25,083 nucleotides of DNA, taken from the NCBI GenBank assembly GCA_002491165.1, contig DKVK01000032.1:1-25083 (forward strand). Direction: 5' to 3'. Below, one piece after another: positions 8,454 through 16,410 of this stretch. The position numbers were made by a program, and so were the translations under genes. Source of the DNA: Porphyromonadaceae bacterium UBA7180. Its GTDB lineage: Bacteria > Bacteroidota > Bacteroidia > Bacteroidales > Muribaculaceae. Position 1 is the first letter of the stretch. Every line of letters begins with the position of its first letter. The notes beneath the pieces were generated by a model that saw only the letters and a program-made list of their open reading frames with translations, ran no database searches and was not told the DNA's origin.

Positions 8454-8478
8454 GGCGTGCGCCGAAACGGGACACGCC
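8454..8478 (-). promoter_or_regulatory. Hairpin in the pheT leader, possible attenuator
   Basis: GGCGTG (8454-8459) pairs with CACGCC (8473-8478), with an inner CCG-AAA-CGG stem across a small internal loop. In the pheT mRNA the hairpin is followed within about 7 nt by TTGTTTTTG, so it resembles a weak terminator just before the gene. GCACGC at 8500-8505, transcribed earlier, is complementary to GCGTGC at 8455-8460 and could compete with it. Control by attenuation is inference. Confidence 0.35.
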
Positions 8479-8525
8479 GGAGTGCGGCCTGCCGTAGTGG
8501 CACGCGCGCATTTCTTTTCAAGGTG

Positions 8526-8557
8526 CAAAAGTAGCCATTTTCCCGCAAACCAGCAAA
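8526..8557 (-). promoter_or_regulatory. Promoter of pheT-yebC
   Basis: On the minus strand TACTTTTG (8533 to 8526) is a full TAnnTTTG match, with TTTG (8557 to 8554) 20 bp upstream. The predicted start is near 8519, giving a leader of about 95 nt. Confidence 0.75.
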
Positions 8558-8667
8558 TTTCCCGCCCGCATTATCAATTTTTCCTCCGCTTTTAACCATC
8601 TTAGCCACAATCCCGGCCCCGCGCGGCCGCCCGGAACGCAGATATTTTTTCTGTTTTGCCTGAAAAT

Positions 8668-8698
8668 TTTGCAGGTACGTGGAAATGTATTATCTTTG
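8668..8698 (+). promoter_or_regulatory. Promoter of the AAA-ATPase-like/nuclease gene
   Basis: TTTG at 8668-8671 and TATCTTTG at 8691-8698 are separated by exactly 19 bp, a very good Bacteroidota promoter. Transcription would start near 8705, about 14 nt before the ATG at 8719. This rules out the TTG at 8656 as the start. It is divergent from the pheT promoter. Confidence 0.8.
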
Positions 8699-8718
8699 TG
8701 GGAAATACCGCTTTTGAC

Positions 8719-10272
8719 ATGAATAAGCCCCTTGTGAAATATCCCGTCGGAGTCCAGAGTTTCGAGAAACTTCGCGAATACTCTTACCTTTATATTGACA
8801 AGACAGATCTTATCTATGATCTTGTCACTTCGGATAATTGCATCTTCCTGGCTCGTCCGCGCCGCTTCGGGAAGAGCCTTTTGCTCTCAACCATTCAGGC
8901 TTATTTCGAAGGTAAGAAAGAGCTGTTCAAAGGGTTGGCAATCGAACAGTTGGAAACAGACTGGATCGAGCACCCGGTTCTGATGCTGAGTCTTGCAGCA
9001 TACCGTCCCGTCAATGGCAATCTTGAGGGACTCCTCAGCTTTCAGTTCGACGAATGGGAGAAGAAATATAATATCCAATCAAATGAAACAGAATTGTCAT
9101 TACGATTTCGCCAAATCATCAAGAGCGCATACGAAGCCACCGGTACGACTGTCGTTATCCTTATTGACGAATACGACAATCCCATCATCTCGACGATGCA
9201 CGACATGGAACGGAGCGAAGATAACCGCCAACTGCTGAAATCCATCTACGTCAACATCAAGGACCTCGACCAATATATCCGCTTCACGATGCTGACCGGC
9301 GTCAGCCGCTTCAGCAAAATGACCATCTTCAGCGGCCTCAACAACCTCCGCGACATCTCTTTCAACCGAAAATACGCCACCATCTGCGGCATAACAGAGA
9401 CCGAACTTACCGCAAATTTCCAGCAGGGAATAAAGGAACTCGCCGAGGAATACGGCACGGACGCCGACGGCGCCGTGGCCCTGCTCAAAGCCAATTACGA
9501 CGGCTACCATTTCACGGCCGATTGCCCCGACCTATACAACCCGTTCAGTCTGCTGTGGGCCTTCGCCGACAGCAAAATCGGCTCCTATTGGTTCCAGAGC
9601 GGCACGCCCGAGTTCCTTGTCCGCCGCATTCAGGAAAGCGGAGATTTCCTGCCGGAAATGTTCGACGAAACGGTGGAGGAACGCACCCTCTCGGCAAGCG
9701 ACATTTCCAAAACCAGCCCAACGGCACTGATGTACCAGACCGGTTATCTCACCATCAAGCGCGCCGAGGGACACGACCTTTTCCGCCTCGGCATTCCCAA
9801 CCTTGAAGTGCGCCGCGGCCTCTTCGAGAACCTCGCGGAATATTTCTTCGACAAAGACGACATAAAAGTCACCAACAACGTGCGACGCGTCCGCAATCTC
9901 CTCGAAGAGAAAAAGATAGACGAGGCAATGGAGCGGTTGCAGACCTTTATGGCCGGCATCCCCTACAAGATGTCGCAGCGTGCTACGGAGTTGCACTACG
10001 AGAACAACCTCTTCATAATCTTCGTGCTGATAGGCGTGGACGCGAAGCCGGAATGGCACACCTCCCGGGGCCGCATAGACCTGTTGCTGAGGATGCGCAA
10101 CTACATCTATATCATAGAGCTGAAACTCGACGGCACGCCGGAGGAAGCCCTCGCGCAAATCCGCGAAAAAGACTACGTCCGCCAGTTTGCCGGCGACCCG
10201 CGTCCCGTAGTCCGCCTCGGCGTAACCTTCAGCACCGAGACCCGCAACATCGCCGCCTGGCAAGCCGAATAA
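8719..10272 (+). CDS. AAA-ATPase-like and PD-(D/E)XK nuclease domain protein
   Basis: The 517-residue product belongs to a family with an N-terminal AAA-ATPase-like domain (PF09820 type) and a C-terminal PD-(D/E)XK domain (PF08011 type), often present in many copies in Bacteroidales. The start YPVGVQSFEKLRE and YLYIDKTDLIYDL are family hallmarks. ARPRRFGKS at 45-53 is the atypical P-loop and VVILIDEYD at 145-153 the Walker B. Near the end Asp454 (GRIDLLL) and E467-L-K469 (IIELKL) supply the expected nuclease residues, so the protein is probably intact. The function is not established; mobile-element or defence-related roles have been suggested for such families. It stands alone between divergent pheT and a convergent kinase gene. 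Its first 450 bp are richer in A and T than the rest. Confidence 0.9.
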   Translation: MNKPLVKYPVGVQSFEKLREYSYLYIDKTDLIYDLVTSDNCIFLARPRRFGKSLLLSTIQAYFEGKKELFKGLAIEQLETDWIEHPVLMLSLAAYRPVNGNLEGLLSFQFDEWEKKYNIQSNETELSLRFRQIIKSAYEATGTTVVILIDEYDNPIISTMHDMERSEDNRQLLKSIYVNIKDLDQYIRFTMLTGVSRFSKMTIFSGLNNLRDISFNRKYATICGITETELTANFQQGIKELAEEYGTDADGAVALLKANYDGYHFTADCPDLYNPFSLLWAFADSKIGSYWFQSGTPEFLVRRIQESGDFLPEMFDETVEERTLSASDISKTSPTALMYQTGYLTIKRAEGHDLFRLGIPNLEVRRGLFENLAEYFFDKDDIKVTNNVRRVRNLLEEKKIDEAMERLQTFMAGIPYKMSQRATELHYENNLFIIFVLIGVDAKPEWHTSRGRIDLLLRMRNYIYIIELKLDGTPEEALAQIREKDYVRQFAGDPRPVVRLGVTFSTETRNIAAWQAE

Positions 10273-10285
10273 CCCGCCCCGGCTT
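10262..10285. terminator. Weak hairpin between convergent genes
   Basis: AAGCCG (10262-10267) and CGGCTT (10280-10285) can pair across a 12-nt loop, followed by CTTTA on the plus strand. It overlaps the stop codon of the nuclease-domain gene. Only 29 bp separate the two convergent genes, so this is the only terminator candidate I see there. Confidence 0.25.
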
Positions 10286-10301
10286 CTTTAGCTAAGTGCG
10301 G

Positions 10302-11531
10302 TTACTTGGCTTTGGGAATTTCGATGCGGAAGGTGGTGCCTACGCCCGGCTCGGACCATTTGACGTAGATTTTGCCGCGGTGGTAGTCCTCTATAATGCG
10401 CTTTACCAGGGTCAGGCCGAGGCCCCACCCGCGTTTCTTGGTGGTGAAGCCGGCGCGGAAGACGTTGCGGAAGTTCTTTTTGGCGATGCCTTTGCCGGTA
10501 TCGGTCACTTCCACAAAAGCCATGTCGCGGTCCTGGCCGGTGCGTATGTCGATTGAGCCTTCCCCGTCCATGGCGTCGACGGCGTTCTTCGTGAGGTTTT
10601 CCATCACCCAGGCGAAGAGGGGCGGCGAAATCATCACGGCACTGTCGTCCTCGGCCGGATGCAGGGTGATTTGCACCTTCCCGCTGACGCGGCTCTTCAT
10701 GTATTCCAGCGCGCGGCCGGTGGCTTCGTTGAGATAGTCCAACTCCATTTCGGGGCGAGAACCTATCTTGGAGAAGCGCTCCGCTATGGTGCGCAGCCGT
10801 CGCACGTCTTTGTCTATCTCGTCGGTCACCGACTTGTCCACCTCAATAGCTTCGAGATACTGCGTCCATGCCATAAGCGACGAAATGGGCGTGCCGAGCT
10901 GGTGGGCAGTCTCCTTGGAAAGGCCTACCCAGACGCGGTTCTGTTCCGCGCGCTTGGTGTAGACGAAGATGAGATAAATCACAAGCACCACCGCTATCAT
11001 CACACCCAGCTGGATATATGGATAAAGGCTGAGACGCCGAAGCAGTATGGAATCTTCGTAGACGATGTATAGGCGGGAGTTTTCCATCCCCTTGACCTCG
11101 ATAAAGTGGTCGTTCCCCTTTGCGGCATCGGCTATCTTGCGGCCTCCGGTCATGCGTTCGAGCCTGGAATTGAGGTAATTGCGGTTCTCCTCGCTGATGT
11201 CGTAGAACGAAAATTTGTCCTTGTCATTCTTGTCTGGGAGATTGAAGTTGCGGAACTCCACCACGTTGCCGTTATGGTCGGCCACGAGCACCGGTATGCT
11301 GTTGTTCTGCCGAATGATGCCGAGCAGGAACTCGAAGTCGGTGTTTGTCTCTGTAGAGGCAAGGCGTTCGGTTGCCTCGGCCCAGATGTTCATGCGCTCG
11401 CGCTCCTGGTGGGCGAGTTGCTTCACGATGCTGTTCGAAATTAGCAGGAAAGTGACGATGAGGGCGAGTGCCACGGCGAGTAGCAGGAATTTGCCCAGAC
11501 GGCGGCGGTCGACGAAACTATAGGTTTTCAT
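10302..11531 (-). CDS. Membrane sensor histidine kinase, orphan
   Basis: The 409-residue product has a transmembrane helix at about 13-34, an extracytoplasmic sensor region of about 135 residues, and a second helix at about 171-191. A phospho-acceptor helix follows with His210 (SKETAHQLGTPISSLMAW). The ATP-binding domain shows the N box (ENLTKNAVDAM, Asn316), G1 (VTDTGKGI) and F/G2 boxes (FRAGFTTKKRGWGLGLTLVKRI). No HAMP domain is evident and no response regulator lies nearby. I chose the ATG at 11531 because the frame upstream of it runs inside the phosphatase gene. This start overlaps the phosphatase end by 14 bp, which suggests translational coupling. It is the last gene of the gyrB-psd-pssA run. 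The signal sensed is unknown; a role in envelope or lipid status is inferred from context only. Confidence 0.9.
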   Translation of the reverse strand: MKTYSFVDRRRLGKFLLLAVALALIVTFLLISNSIVKQLAHQERERMNIWAEATERLASTETNTDFEFLLGIIRQNNSIPVLVADHNGNVVEFRNFNLPDKNDKDKFSFYDISEENRNYLNSRLERMTGGRKIADAAKGNDHFIEVKGMENSRLYIVYEDSILLRRLSLYPYIQLGVMIAVVLVIYLIFVYTKRAEQNRVWVGLSKETAHQLGTPISSLMAWTQYLEAIEVDKSVTDEIDKDVRRLRTIAERFSKIGSRPEMELDYLNEATGRALEYMKSRVSGKVQITLHPAEDDSAVMISPPLFAWVMENLTKNAVDAMDGEGSIDIRTGQDRDMAFVEVTDTGKGIAKKNFRNVFRAGFTTKKRGWGLGLTLVKRIIEDYHRGKIYVKWSEPGVGTTFRIEIPKAK

Positions 11532-12363
11532 TGGAGATGTCGTTGAGGATGAAACGTGCCACGGCGTCTTCGTCATGATCCCCTATGATGACGTCGGCCT
11601 GGCTGCGCACGTCTTCCACGGCATTGGCGACAGCCACCGACAGGTCGGCGATGCGGAGCATCGGCAGGTCGTTGAGGTTGTCGCCGAAGGCCACTATGCG
11701 GTCGGCGCCGATGCGCCGGGCCAGTCGGCGCACGGCGTTGGCCTTCGATGTCTCAGGCCCGAAAACTTCAAGTATGGCAATCTCGGGGCCGAACATATCA
11801 TGGTACATCAAGGCGTTGACATCCAACTCCTTGATTTCGGGATAGGCGCGTTCTATGCGCCCGTTGGGGAGCATGGCATAGAAGAGCACCACATTGTCGT
11901 GTTGCATGGGGAAACCATGGCTGTCCACCCTGACGTGCTCAAAGCGCTTGAAAGGGTTGCCCATGCGTTGCCGCATGAACTCGCGCTCCAGCTCAGTGAG
12001 ATCGCCGGAGTGGTAGATGACTATCTTGTCATCCTCCAGACGGTAGATGAAGGTGGGGACACCGCAGTCTATGTAGATGCGGCGCAGTCGCGCTACGGTT
12101 TCCGGCGGGATGGTACAAATGTCGGAGTATTTAAGGGTACGTGTATCCCAAAGGGCCGCGCCGGTCATGACCACGGCAGGGAGGCGCATTTCCACTCCGC
12201 GGAGCAACCCGGCGACGGTGGCCGGAGTTCGTGCCGTGGCTATGGTAAACTGCGCGCCGCGGGCTATGGCCTCGTTGAGCAGGCGCCGGCTTTCGTCGCT
12301 TATCTCCGTGCGGCCCGTCAGCAGCGTGCCGTCCAAATCGCTGACATACAAGGTCTTGGACAT
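11518..12363 (-). CDS. Cof-type HAD-IIB family phosphatase
   Basis: This is a 281-residue haloacid-dehalogenase-type phosphatase. Motif I is DLDGT at 9-13 (nucleophile Asp9 and acid/base Asp11), and motif IV is GDNLNDLPML at 227-236. A large cap region of the Cof (IIB) class lies between. Substrates in this class are sugar phosphates, nucleotides or cofactors such as pyridoxal phosphate; the sequence does not tell which. ATG 12363 gives the usual start MSKTLYVSDLDG, 5 nt after the DUF4834 stop. A GTG at 12372, overlapping that stop codon (GTGA), would add three residues and is the alternative. The 3' end overlaps the kinase gene by 14 bp. Confidence 0.88.
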   Translation of the reverse strand: MSKTLYVSDLDGTLLTGRTEISDESRRLLNEAIARGAQFTIATARTPATVAGLLRGVEMRLPAVVMTGAALWDTRTLKYSDICTIPPETVARLRRIYIDCGVPTFIYRLEDDKIVIYHSGDLTELEREFMRQRMGNPFKRFEHVRVDSHGFPMQHDNVVLFYAMLPNGRIERAYPEIKELDVNALMYHDMFGPEIAILEVFGPETSKANAVRRLARRIGADRIVAFGDNLNDLPMLRIADLSVAVANAVEDVRSQADVIIGDHDEDAVARFILNDISNENL

Positions 12364-12368
12364 AACAT

Positions 12369-12797
12369 TCACTTTCTACCCGGCTTCTTGGGCTCTTTTA
12401 TTTCTATCCACTCGGCGTCTTCCACCTGTTCCTGGCTGCGGTATGCTACATTGTCGCCGTCGTCGCGGATTTCAGTCTCGGAGCTGTAGCTCTTGAACTC
12501 GGTATACTCCACGTCTTCGGCGTATTCTTTGGGGATAATCGGTTCGTCGGCGCGACGGCGTCCGTAGTGCGGTCGAGGGTTGCCGTATGGCGATGCTCCG
12601 TCATCCTCCTCTTGCCGACGAAAGGGATTGCGGCTTTTCTTTTTCTTCTCGCGCGGAGGCATACCGGTGGCACTGCGGAGGTAATCCTCCACCTTCTCGG
12701 CCATCTTCTGCTGCGCCTTGCGTCGTATCCACGGCATACAAAGCCACAGGATATAAAAGAGTGCTATTAATACAAGTACTGTTATAAATCCACCCAT
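12369..12797 (-). CDS. DUF4834-type small membrane-anchored protein
   Basis: The 142-residue protein has one N-terminal transmembrane helix (GGFITVLVLIALFYILWLCM), then a basic stretch (RRKAQQKMAEK) and a long polar, probably disordered tail. Length, layout and the acidic, Tyr-containing motif EYAEDVEYTEF match my memory of DUF4834, a Bacteroidota family commonly found beside pssA. The positive charges after the helix suggest the tail is cytoplasmic. The start is 4 bp after the pssA stop codon, and the end abuts or overlaps the phosphatase start, so all are tightly co-transcribed. A link with phospholipid synthesis is suggested by position only; no molecular function is known to me. Confidence 0.75.
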   Translation of the reverse strand: MGGFITVLVLIALFYILWLCMPWIRRKAQQKMAEKVEDYLRSATGMPPREKKKKSRNPFRRQEEDDGASPYGNPRPHYGRRRADEPIIPKEYAEDVEYTEFKSYSSETEIRDDGDNVAYRSQEQVEDAEWIEIKEPKKPGRK

Positions 12798-12801
12798 AAC
12801 C

Positions 12802-13497
12802 TTATTTGACAGGCATTTGAGAAATTAAAACGTAAGCCACGATAGTCCACATGAGACCCGGGACACCCATTGTGGACACACACACCACGGCGGCGACGAT
12901 TGTAAGCCAGCGCCGCGCGTTGCCGCGCCACCGCAGGTTCTTGAACTTGAGCGACACCAACGGCACGGGGAGCACCATCAGCAGACTTTCGACAACAATG
13001 ACAATGGCTGCCGGTATCCGCCCCAGCATGGCGGGATTGGCGTAAAACATTGCGGTAAAACCTATCCAGAAGAGCGCGTTGGCCGGAATCGGCAGACCTA
13101 TGAACGAGGTGGTCTGGCGGTCATCGATGTTGAAGCGGGCGAGCCTCAGGGCGCCGCAAACCGCTATCAATATTGCAAGGTAGGAAATCGGAGCCGTCGT
13201 GGCATCGGCGGCGAAGCATTTGTAGACCATTATGGCCGGTGCCACACCGAAGCTCACCAGGTCGCAGAGAGAGTCGAGCTCCTTACCGAGGTTGGAGTAT
13301 GCTTTCAGGGCGCGGGCGGCCAGTCCGTCGCAGAAATCGGCCACCGCGGCCACGGCGATGCAGATAGCCGCGCTCATCCACGGTTGCCATGACTGGGCGG
13401 GGTTCGGCTCGCCGGTAAGAAAAATGATGGCCATGACGCCCGCTATGAGGTTGATGCACGTTATCGTGTTGGGGATATTGCGAACTATGACATTCAT
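12802..13497 (-). CDS. pssA: CDP-diacylglycerol--serine O-phosphatidyltransferase
   Basis: This 231-residue integral membrane enzyme joins CDP-diacylglycerol and L-serine to form phosphatidylserine. The CDP-alcohol phosphatidyltransferase signature is complete: D57-G58-x2-A61-R62-x8-G71-x3-D75-x3-D79, within DFCDGLAARALKAYSNLGKE. It starts MNVIVRNIPNTITCINLIAG, as is usual for the type II enzyme, and several more hydrophobic helices follow. The product is the substrate of the decarboxylase encoded 62 bp upstream (psd), so the two genes together make phosphatidylethanolamine. DUF4834 follows after 4 bp. Confidence 0.95.
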   Translation of the reverse strand: MNVIVRNIPNTITCINLIAGVMAIIFLTGEPNPAQSWQPWMSAAICIAVAAVADFCDGLAARALKAYSNLGKELDSLCDLVSFGVAPAIMVYKCFAADATTAPISYLAILIAVCGALRLARFNIDDRQTTSFIGLPIPANALFWIGFTAMFYANPAMLGRIPAAIVIVVESLLMVLPVPLVSLKFKNLRWRGNARRWLTIVAAVVCVSTMGVPGLMWTIVAYVLISQMPVK

Positions 13498-13559
13498 ATC
13501 GGTTGCTGGGTTTTAAGGTGTGTTAAGGTGAAACGCCTACGCGGTGCGGAAAGTTCCGG

Positions 13560-14294
13560 TCACCCGTCGGCCGGGGGCATTTTTGCGACGGGAGTAAGGC
13601 CACCGCTCACACGGTCGCCGATGGCGACGAGCGGCTCGGTGCCGATGGGGAGGAAGAGGTCCACGCGCGAACCGAATTTTATGAAGCCGAGATGGTCGAC
13701 GACGCTTGCGCGGTCTCCCTTCCGGGCATAGGTGACGATGCGCCGCGCCATGGCGCCGGCTATCTGCCTCGCGGTGATGTGTTGGCCTCCGTCGCACACT
13801 ATCCCTATGGTGCTCCGCTCGTTCTCGGTGCTCGACTTCGGCAAATAAGCCGACAGGAACCGCCCGCGGTGGTGGCGCACATATTCCACGCGACCTTCCA
13901 CGGGATACCAGTTGGCGTGCACGTTGAGCGGCGACATGAAGACGGAGAGCTGCAACGCACGCCCCTTGATGTATTCCGGCTCGTCCACCTCCTCGACGGC
14001 AACCACGCGGCCGTCGACCGACGAGATGACCATATCCTTCAGTTCGCCGCGGTATTTGCGGTTGGGGCAACGGAAGAAGTTGAAGACGAAGCCGTAGCAC
14101 ACCAGCGACACCGCCGAGCATAGCCCCGGCAATATCCAGGGCGGCAGGAAAAGCCACACCACCGCGTTGACACTCAGCAACATAGCCGCCAACACGAGCA
14201 GGATATTGGTCCCCTCGCGGTGAATCTTCACCCGCTGGCGCAGGCGCTGCCGCAGTTGAAGTCGATGCTCGTTATGTTGTGGCGCGTTGTTCAA
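13560..14294 (-). CDS. psd: Phosphatidylserine decarboxylase proenzyme
   Basis: The enzyme removes CO2 from phosphatidylserine to yield phosphatidylethanolamine and makes its own pyruvoyl cofactor by self-cleavage. The cleavage site is G208-S209 in LGFIKFGSRVD, so Ser209 becomes the pyruvoyl group of the small alpha chain. Other family blocks are IHREGTN, VSSVDGRVV-like SSVDGRVVAV, and FMSPLNVHANWYPVEGRV. Two hydrophobic segments near residues 31-70 anchor it. The start is uncertain: the longest frame opens with TTG at 14294 (244 residues), while GTG at 14231 gives 223 residues beginning MKIHREGTN, closer to the usual length. It lies 47 bp behind gyrB, probably in its transcript. Confidence 0.93.
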   Translation of the reverse strand: MNNAPQHNEHRLQLRQRLRQRVKIHREGTNILLVLAAMLLSVNAVVWLFLPPWILPGLCSAVSLVCYGFVFNFFRCPNRKYRGELKDMVISSVDGRVVAVEEVDEPEYIKGRALQLSVFMSPLNVHANWYPVEGRVEYVRHHRGRFLSAYLPKSSTENERSTIGIVCDGGQHITARQIAGAMARRIVTYARKGDRASVVDHLGFIKFGSRVDLFLPIGTEPLVAIGDRVSGGLTPVAKMPPADG

Positions 14295-14341
14295 TTTTTC
14301 CGGGTATTGGCGGTTTTTATGTGTATGGTTCAGTCGTCGCG

Positions 14342-16321
14342 TCAGGCGTCTATGTTAGCGTAGGTGGCGTGTTCCTCTATGAACTCGCGACGCGGGGCCA
14401 CCTCTTCGCCCATAAGCACGGAGAAGACACGGTCGGCTTCGGCCGCGTTGGTGAGGGTCACCTTCTTGAGCATTCGGTTTTCCGGGTCCATGGTGGTTTC
14501 CCAGAGCTGCTCGGGGTTCATCTCGCCGAGACCTTTGTAGCGCACCAAAGTGAGTTTGGAGCGGTCGCCGCCACACACACGGTCCACGAACTCCTGCACC
14601 TGGCGGTCGTCCCACGCATATTCACTTACCTTGTTCTTGCCCTTCATGGTGCACTTGTAGAGAGGCGGCGTTGCTATGTAGAGGTAGCCGTTGTCGATGA
14701 TTGGGCGGATGCGTCGGAAGAAGAAAGTCATCAGCAGCGTGGCGATGTGCGCACCATCCACGTCGGCATCGGTCATGATAATAATCTTGTGGTAGCGGAG
14801 CTTGCTCATGTTGGGTTCCTTGGAGTCCTCTTCGGTACCGATGGTGACGCCCAGGGCCTTGAACATGTTCACTATTTCCTCCGACTCGAACACCTTGTGG
14901 TCCATGGCCTTCTCCACGTTGAGGATTTTACCGCGCAGCGGCAGGATGGCCTGGTAGTTGGGGTTGCGGCCCGACTTTGCGGAACCGCCGGCCGAGTCAC
15001 CCTCCACGAGGAAAAGCTCGCAGGCGGCGGCGTCGCGGCTTTTGCAGTCGGCCAGCTTGCCGGGAAGTCCGGCGCCGCCGAGGGGCGACTTGCGCTGCAC
15101 CTTCATGCGTGCGTTGTAGGCCGCGTGGCGCGCCTGCGCGGCAAGGATTACCTTGTCCACTATCTTGCGTGCCTCCTTGGGGTTCTCCTCCAGGAAGTTG
15201 CGCAGGGCCTCGCTGATGGCCGTGTAGACCACGCCCATAACCTCGTTGTTGCCAAGCTTCGTCTTGGTCTGGCCCTCGAACTGCGGCTCGGCCACCTTCA
15301 CGGAGATTACAGCCGTGAGGCCGTCGCGGAAGTCCTCCTTCGACAGTTCTATCTTCAGCTTGTCGAGCAGGTGGTTGTCTTCGGCATACTTCTTGAGGGT
15401 CGTGGTCAGGCCGCGGCGGAAGCCGGTGAGGTGCGTGCCCCCCTCTATGGTGTTGATGTTGTTTACGTAGCTGTAGATGTTTTCGTTGAACGAGGTGTTG
15501 TAGGTCATCGCTACTTCGATGGGGACACCCTTGCTCTCGGTGTTGATGTGGATGACGTCCTCGATGAGGTGTTCCTTGCCCTGGTCAATGTAGCGCACGA
15601 ACTCCTTCAGCCCCTCGTCGCTGTGGAAGCGTTCGGAGCGGGGATTGCCCTCCTCGTCGAGTTCGCGCATATCCGTTAGCGTCAGCGTGATGCCGGCGTT
15701 CAGGAACGCCAGGTCGCGCAGACGGTTGGCCAGCGTTTCGTAGTCGTATACGGTTTCGGTGAATATCGACGCGTCAGGATGGAAGATGATGGTCGTTCCG
15801 GTGTGGTCGCTCTCCCCTATCACCTTCAGCCCGGTGGTGGGCTTGCCGTAGGCGTATTCCTGCATGTAGACCTTGCCTTCGCGGTGAATCTCGGCGCGGA
15901 GGTAGTCCGACAGGGCGTTGACGCAACTTACGCCCACACCGTGCAGACCGCCGGAAACCTTGTAAGACCCCTTGTCAAACTTACCGCCGGCATGGAGCAC
16001 GGTAAGCACCACCTCGAGGGCCGGCTTGTGCATCTTCTCGTGCATATCCACGGGGATACCACGGCCGTTGTCCACCACGCGTATGCTGTTGTCTTCGAGG
16101 ATAGTGACTTCGATATGGTTGGCGTAGCCGGCGAGGGCTTCGTCTATGGAGTTGTCCACGACCTCATAGACCAGATGGTGCAGGCCGCGGCCCGAGATGT
16201 CTCCGATGTACATCGCCGGGCGTTTGCGCACGGCCTCCAGACCTTCCAGCACCTGGATATTGTCTGCCTGATAATGTTTCGGGGCCTGTTCGGCCGTATT
16301 CTGATATTCTTCTGATGCCAT
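14342..16321 (-). CDS. gyrB: DNA gyrase subunit B
   Basis: The 659-residue product is the ATPase subunit of gyrase, which with GyrA introduces negative supercoils. The GHKL ATPase part shows EVVDNSIDEALAG, VVDNGRGIP and GGLHGVGVSCVNALS. The Toprim part has E440-GDSAGGSAKSGR and TDADVDGAHI (Asp518, Asp520, Asp522), with PLRGKILNVEKA between. RKSPLGGAGLPGKLADC precedes the Toprim domain. Its normal length and lack of the Gram-negative insertion fit Bacteroidota. The C-terminal RYKGLGEMNPEQLWETTMDP is gyrase-typical. dnaA and recF are not nearby. Its own promoter is at 16379-16410, inside the 3' tail of the upstream reading frame. Confidence 0.97.
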   Translation of the reverse strand: MASEEYQNTAEQAPKHYQADNIQVLEGLEAVRKRPAMYIGDISGRGLHHLVYEVVDNSIDEALAGYANHIEVTILEDNSIRVVDNGRGIPVDMHEKMHKPALEVVLTVLHAGGKFDKGSYKVSGGLHGVGVSCVNALSDYLRAEIHREGKVYMQEYAYGKPTTGLKVIGESDHTGTTIIFHPDASIFTETVYDYETLANRLRDLAFLNAGITLTLTDMRELDEEGNPRSERFHSDEGLKEFVRYIDQGKEHLIEDVIHINTESKGVPIEVAMTYNTSFNENIYSYVNNINTIEGGTHLTGFRRGLTTTLKKYAEDNHLLDKLKIELSKEDFRDGLTAVISVKVAEPQFEGQTKTKLGNNEVMGVVYTAISEALRNFLEENPKEARKIVDKVILAAQARHAAYNARMKVQRKSPLGGAGLPGKLADCKSRDAAACELFLVEGDSAGGSAKSGRNPNYQAILPLRGKILNVEKAMDHKVFESEEIVNMFKALGVTIGTEEDSKEPNMSKLRYHKIIIMTDADVDGAHIATLLMTFFFRRIRPIIDNGYLYIATPPLYKCTMKGKNKVSEYAWDDRQVQEFVDRVCGGDRSKLTLVRYKGLGEMNPEQLWETTMDPENRMLKKVTLTNAAEADRVFSVLMGEEVAPRREFIEEHATYANIDA

Positions 16322-16378
16322 ATAAACGATTTCTTTTGATTGCTGCGCCGCGGAAAGCTCCGCCCGGCAATTAACTCA

Positions 16379-16410
16379 CAAAATTACAAAAAAATCCCCA
16401 ACCCGCCAAA
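16379..16410 (-). promoter_or_regulatory. Promoter of gyrB and the genes behind it
   Basis: On the minus strand TAATTTTG (16386 to 16379) is a full TAnnTTTG match, with TTTG (16410 to 16407) 20 bp upstream. Transcription would start near 16372, about 50 nt before gyrB. It overlaps the last codons of the frame ending at 16384, which supports the idea that this tail was originally intergenic. Confidence 0.7.

Noticed and set aside
8656..8718. Upstream TTG start adding 21 residues to the ATPase-like/nuclease protein
   Set aside because: The extension contains the TTTG-N19-TATCTTTG promoter, so it cannot be in the transcript; the family start also fits ATG 8719.
11532..11576. Longer start for the histidine kinase
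   Set aside because: It would add 15 polar residues before the family-like start and increase the overlap with the phosphatase gene to 59 bp. ATG 11531 gives a normal start just before the first helix.
14279..15679. A 466-residue plus-strand frame opposite gyrB
   Set aside because: It is a shadow of gyrB, with composition typical of antisense translation of GC-rich genes.
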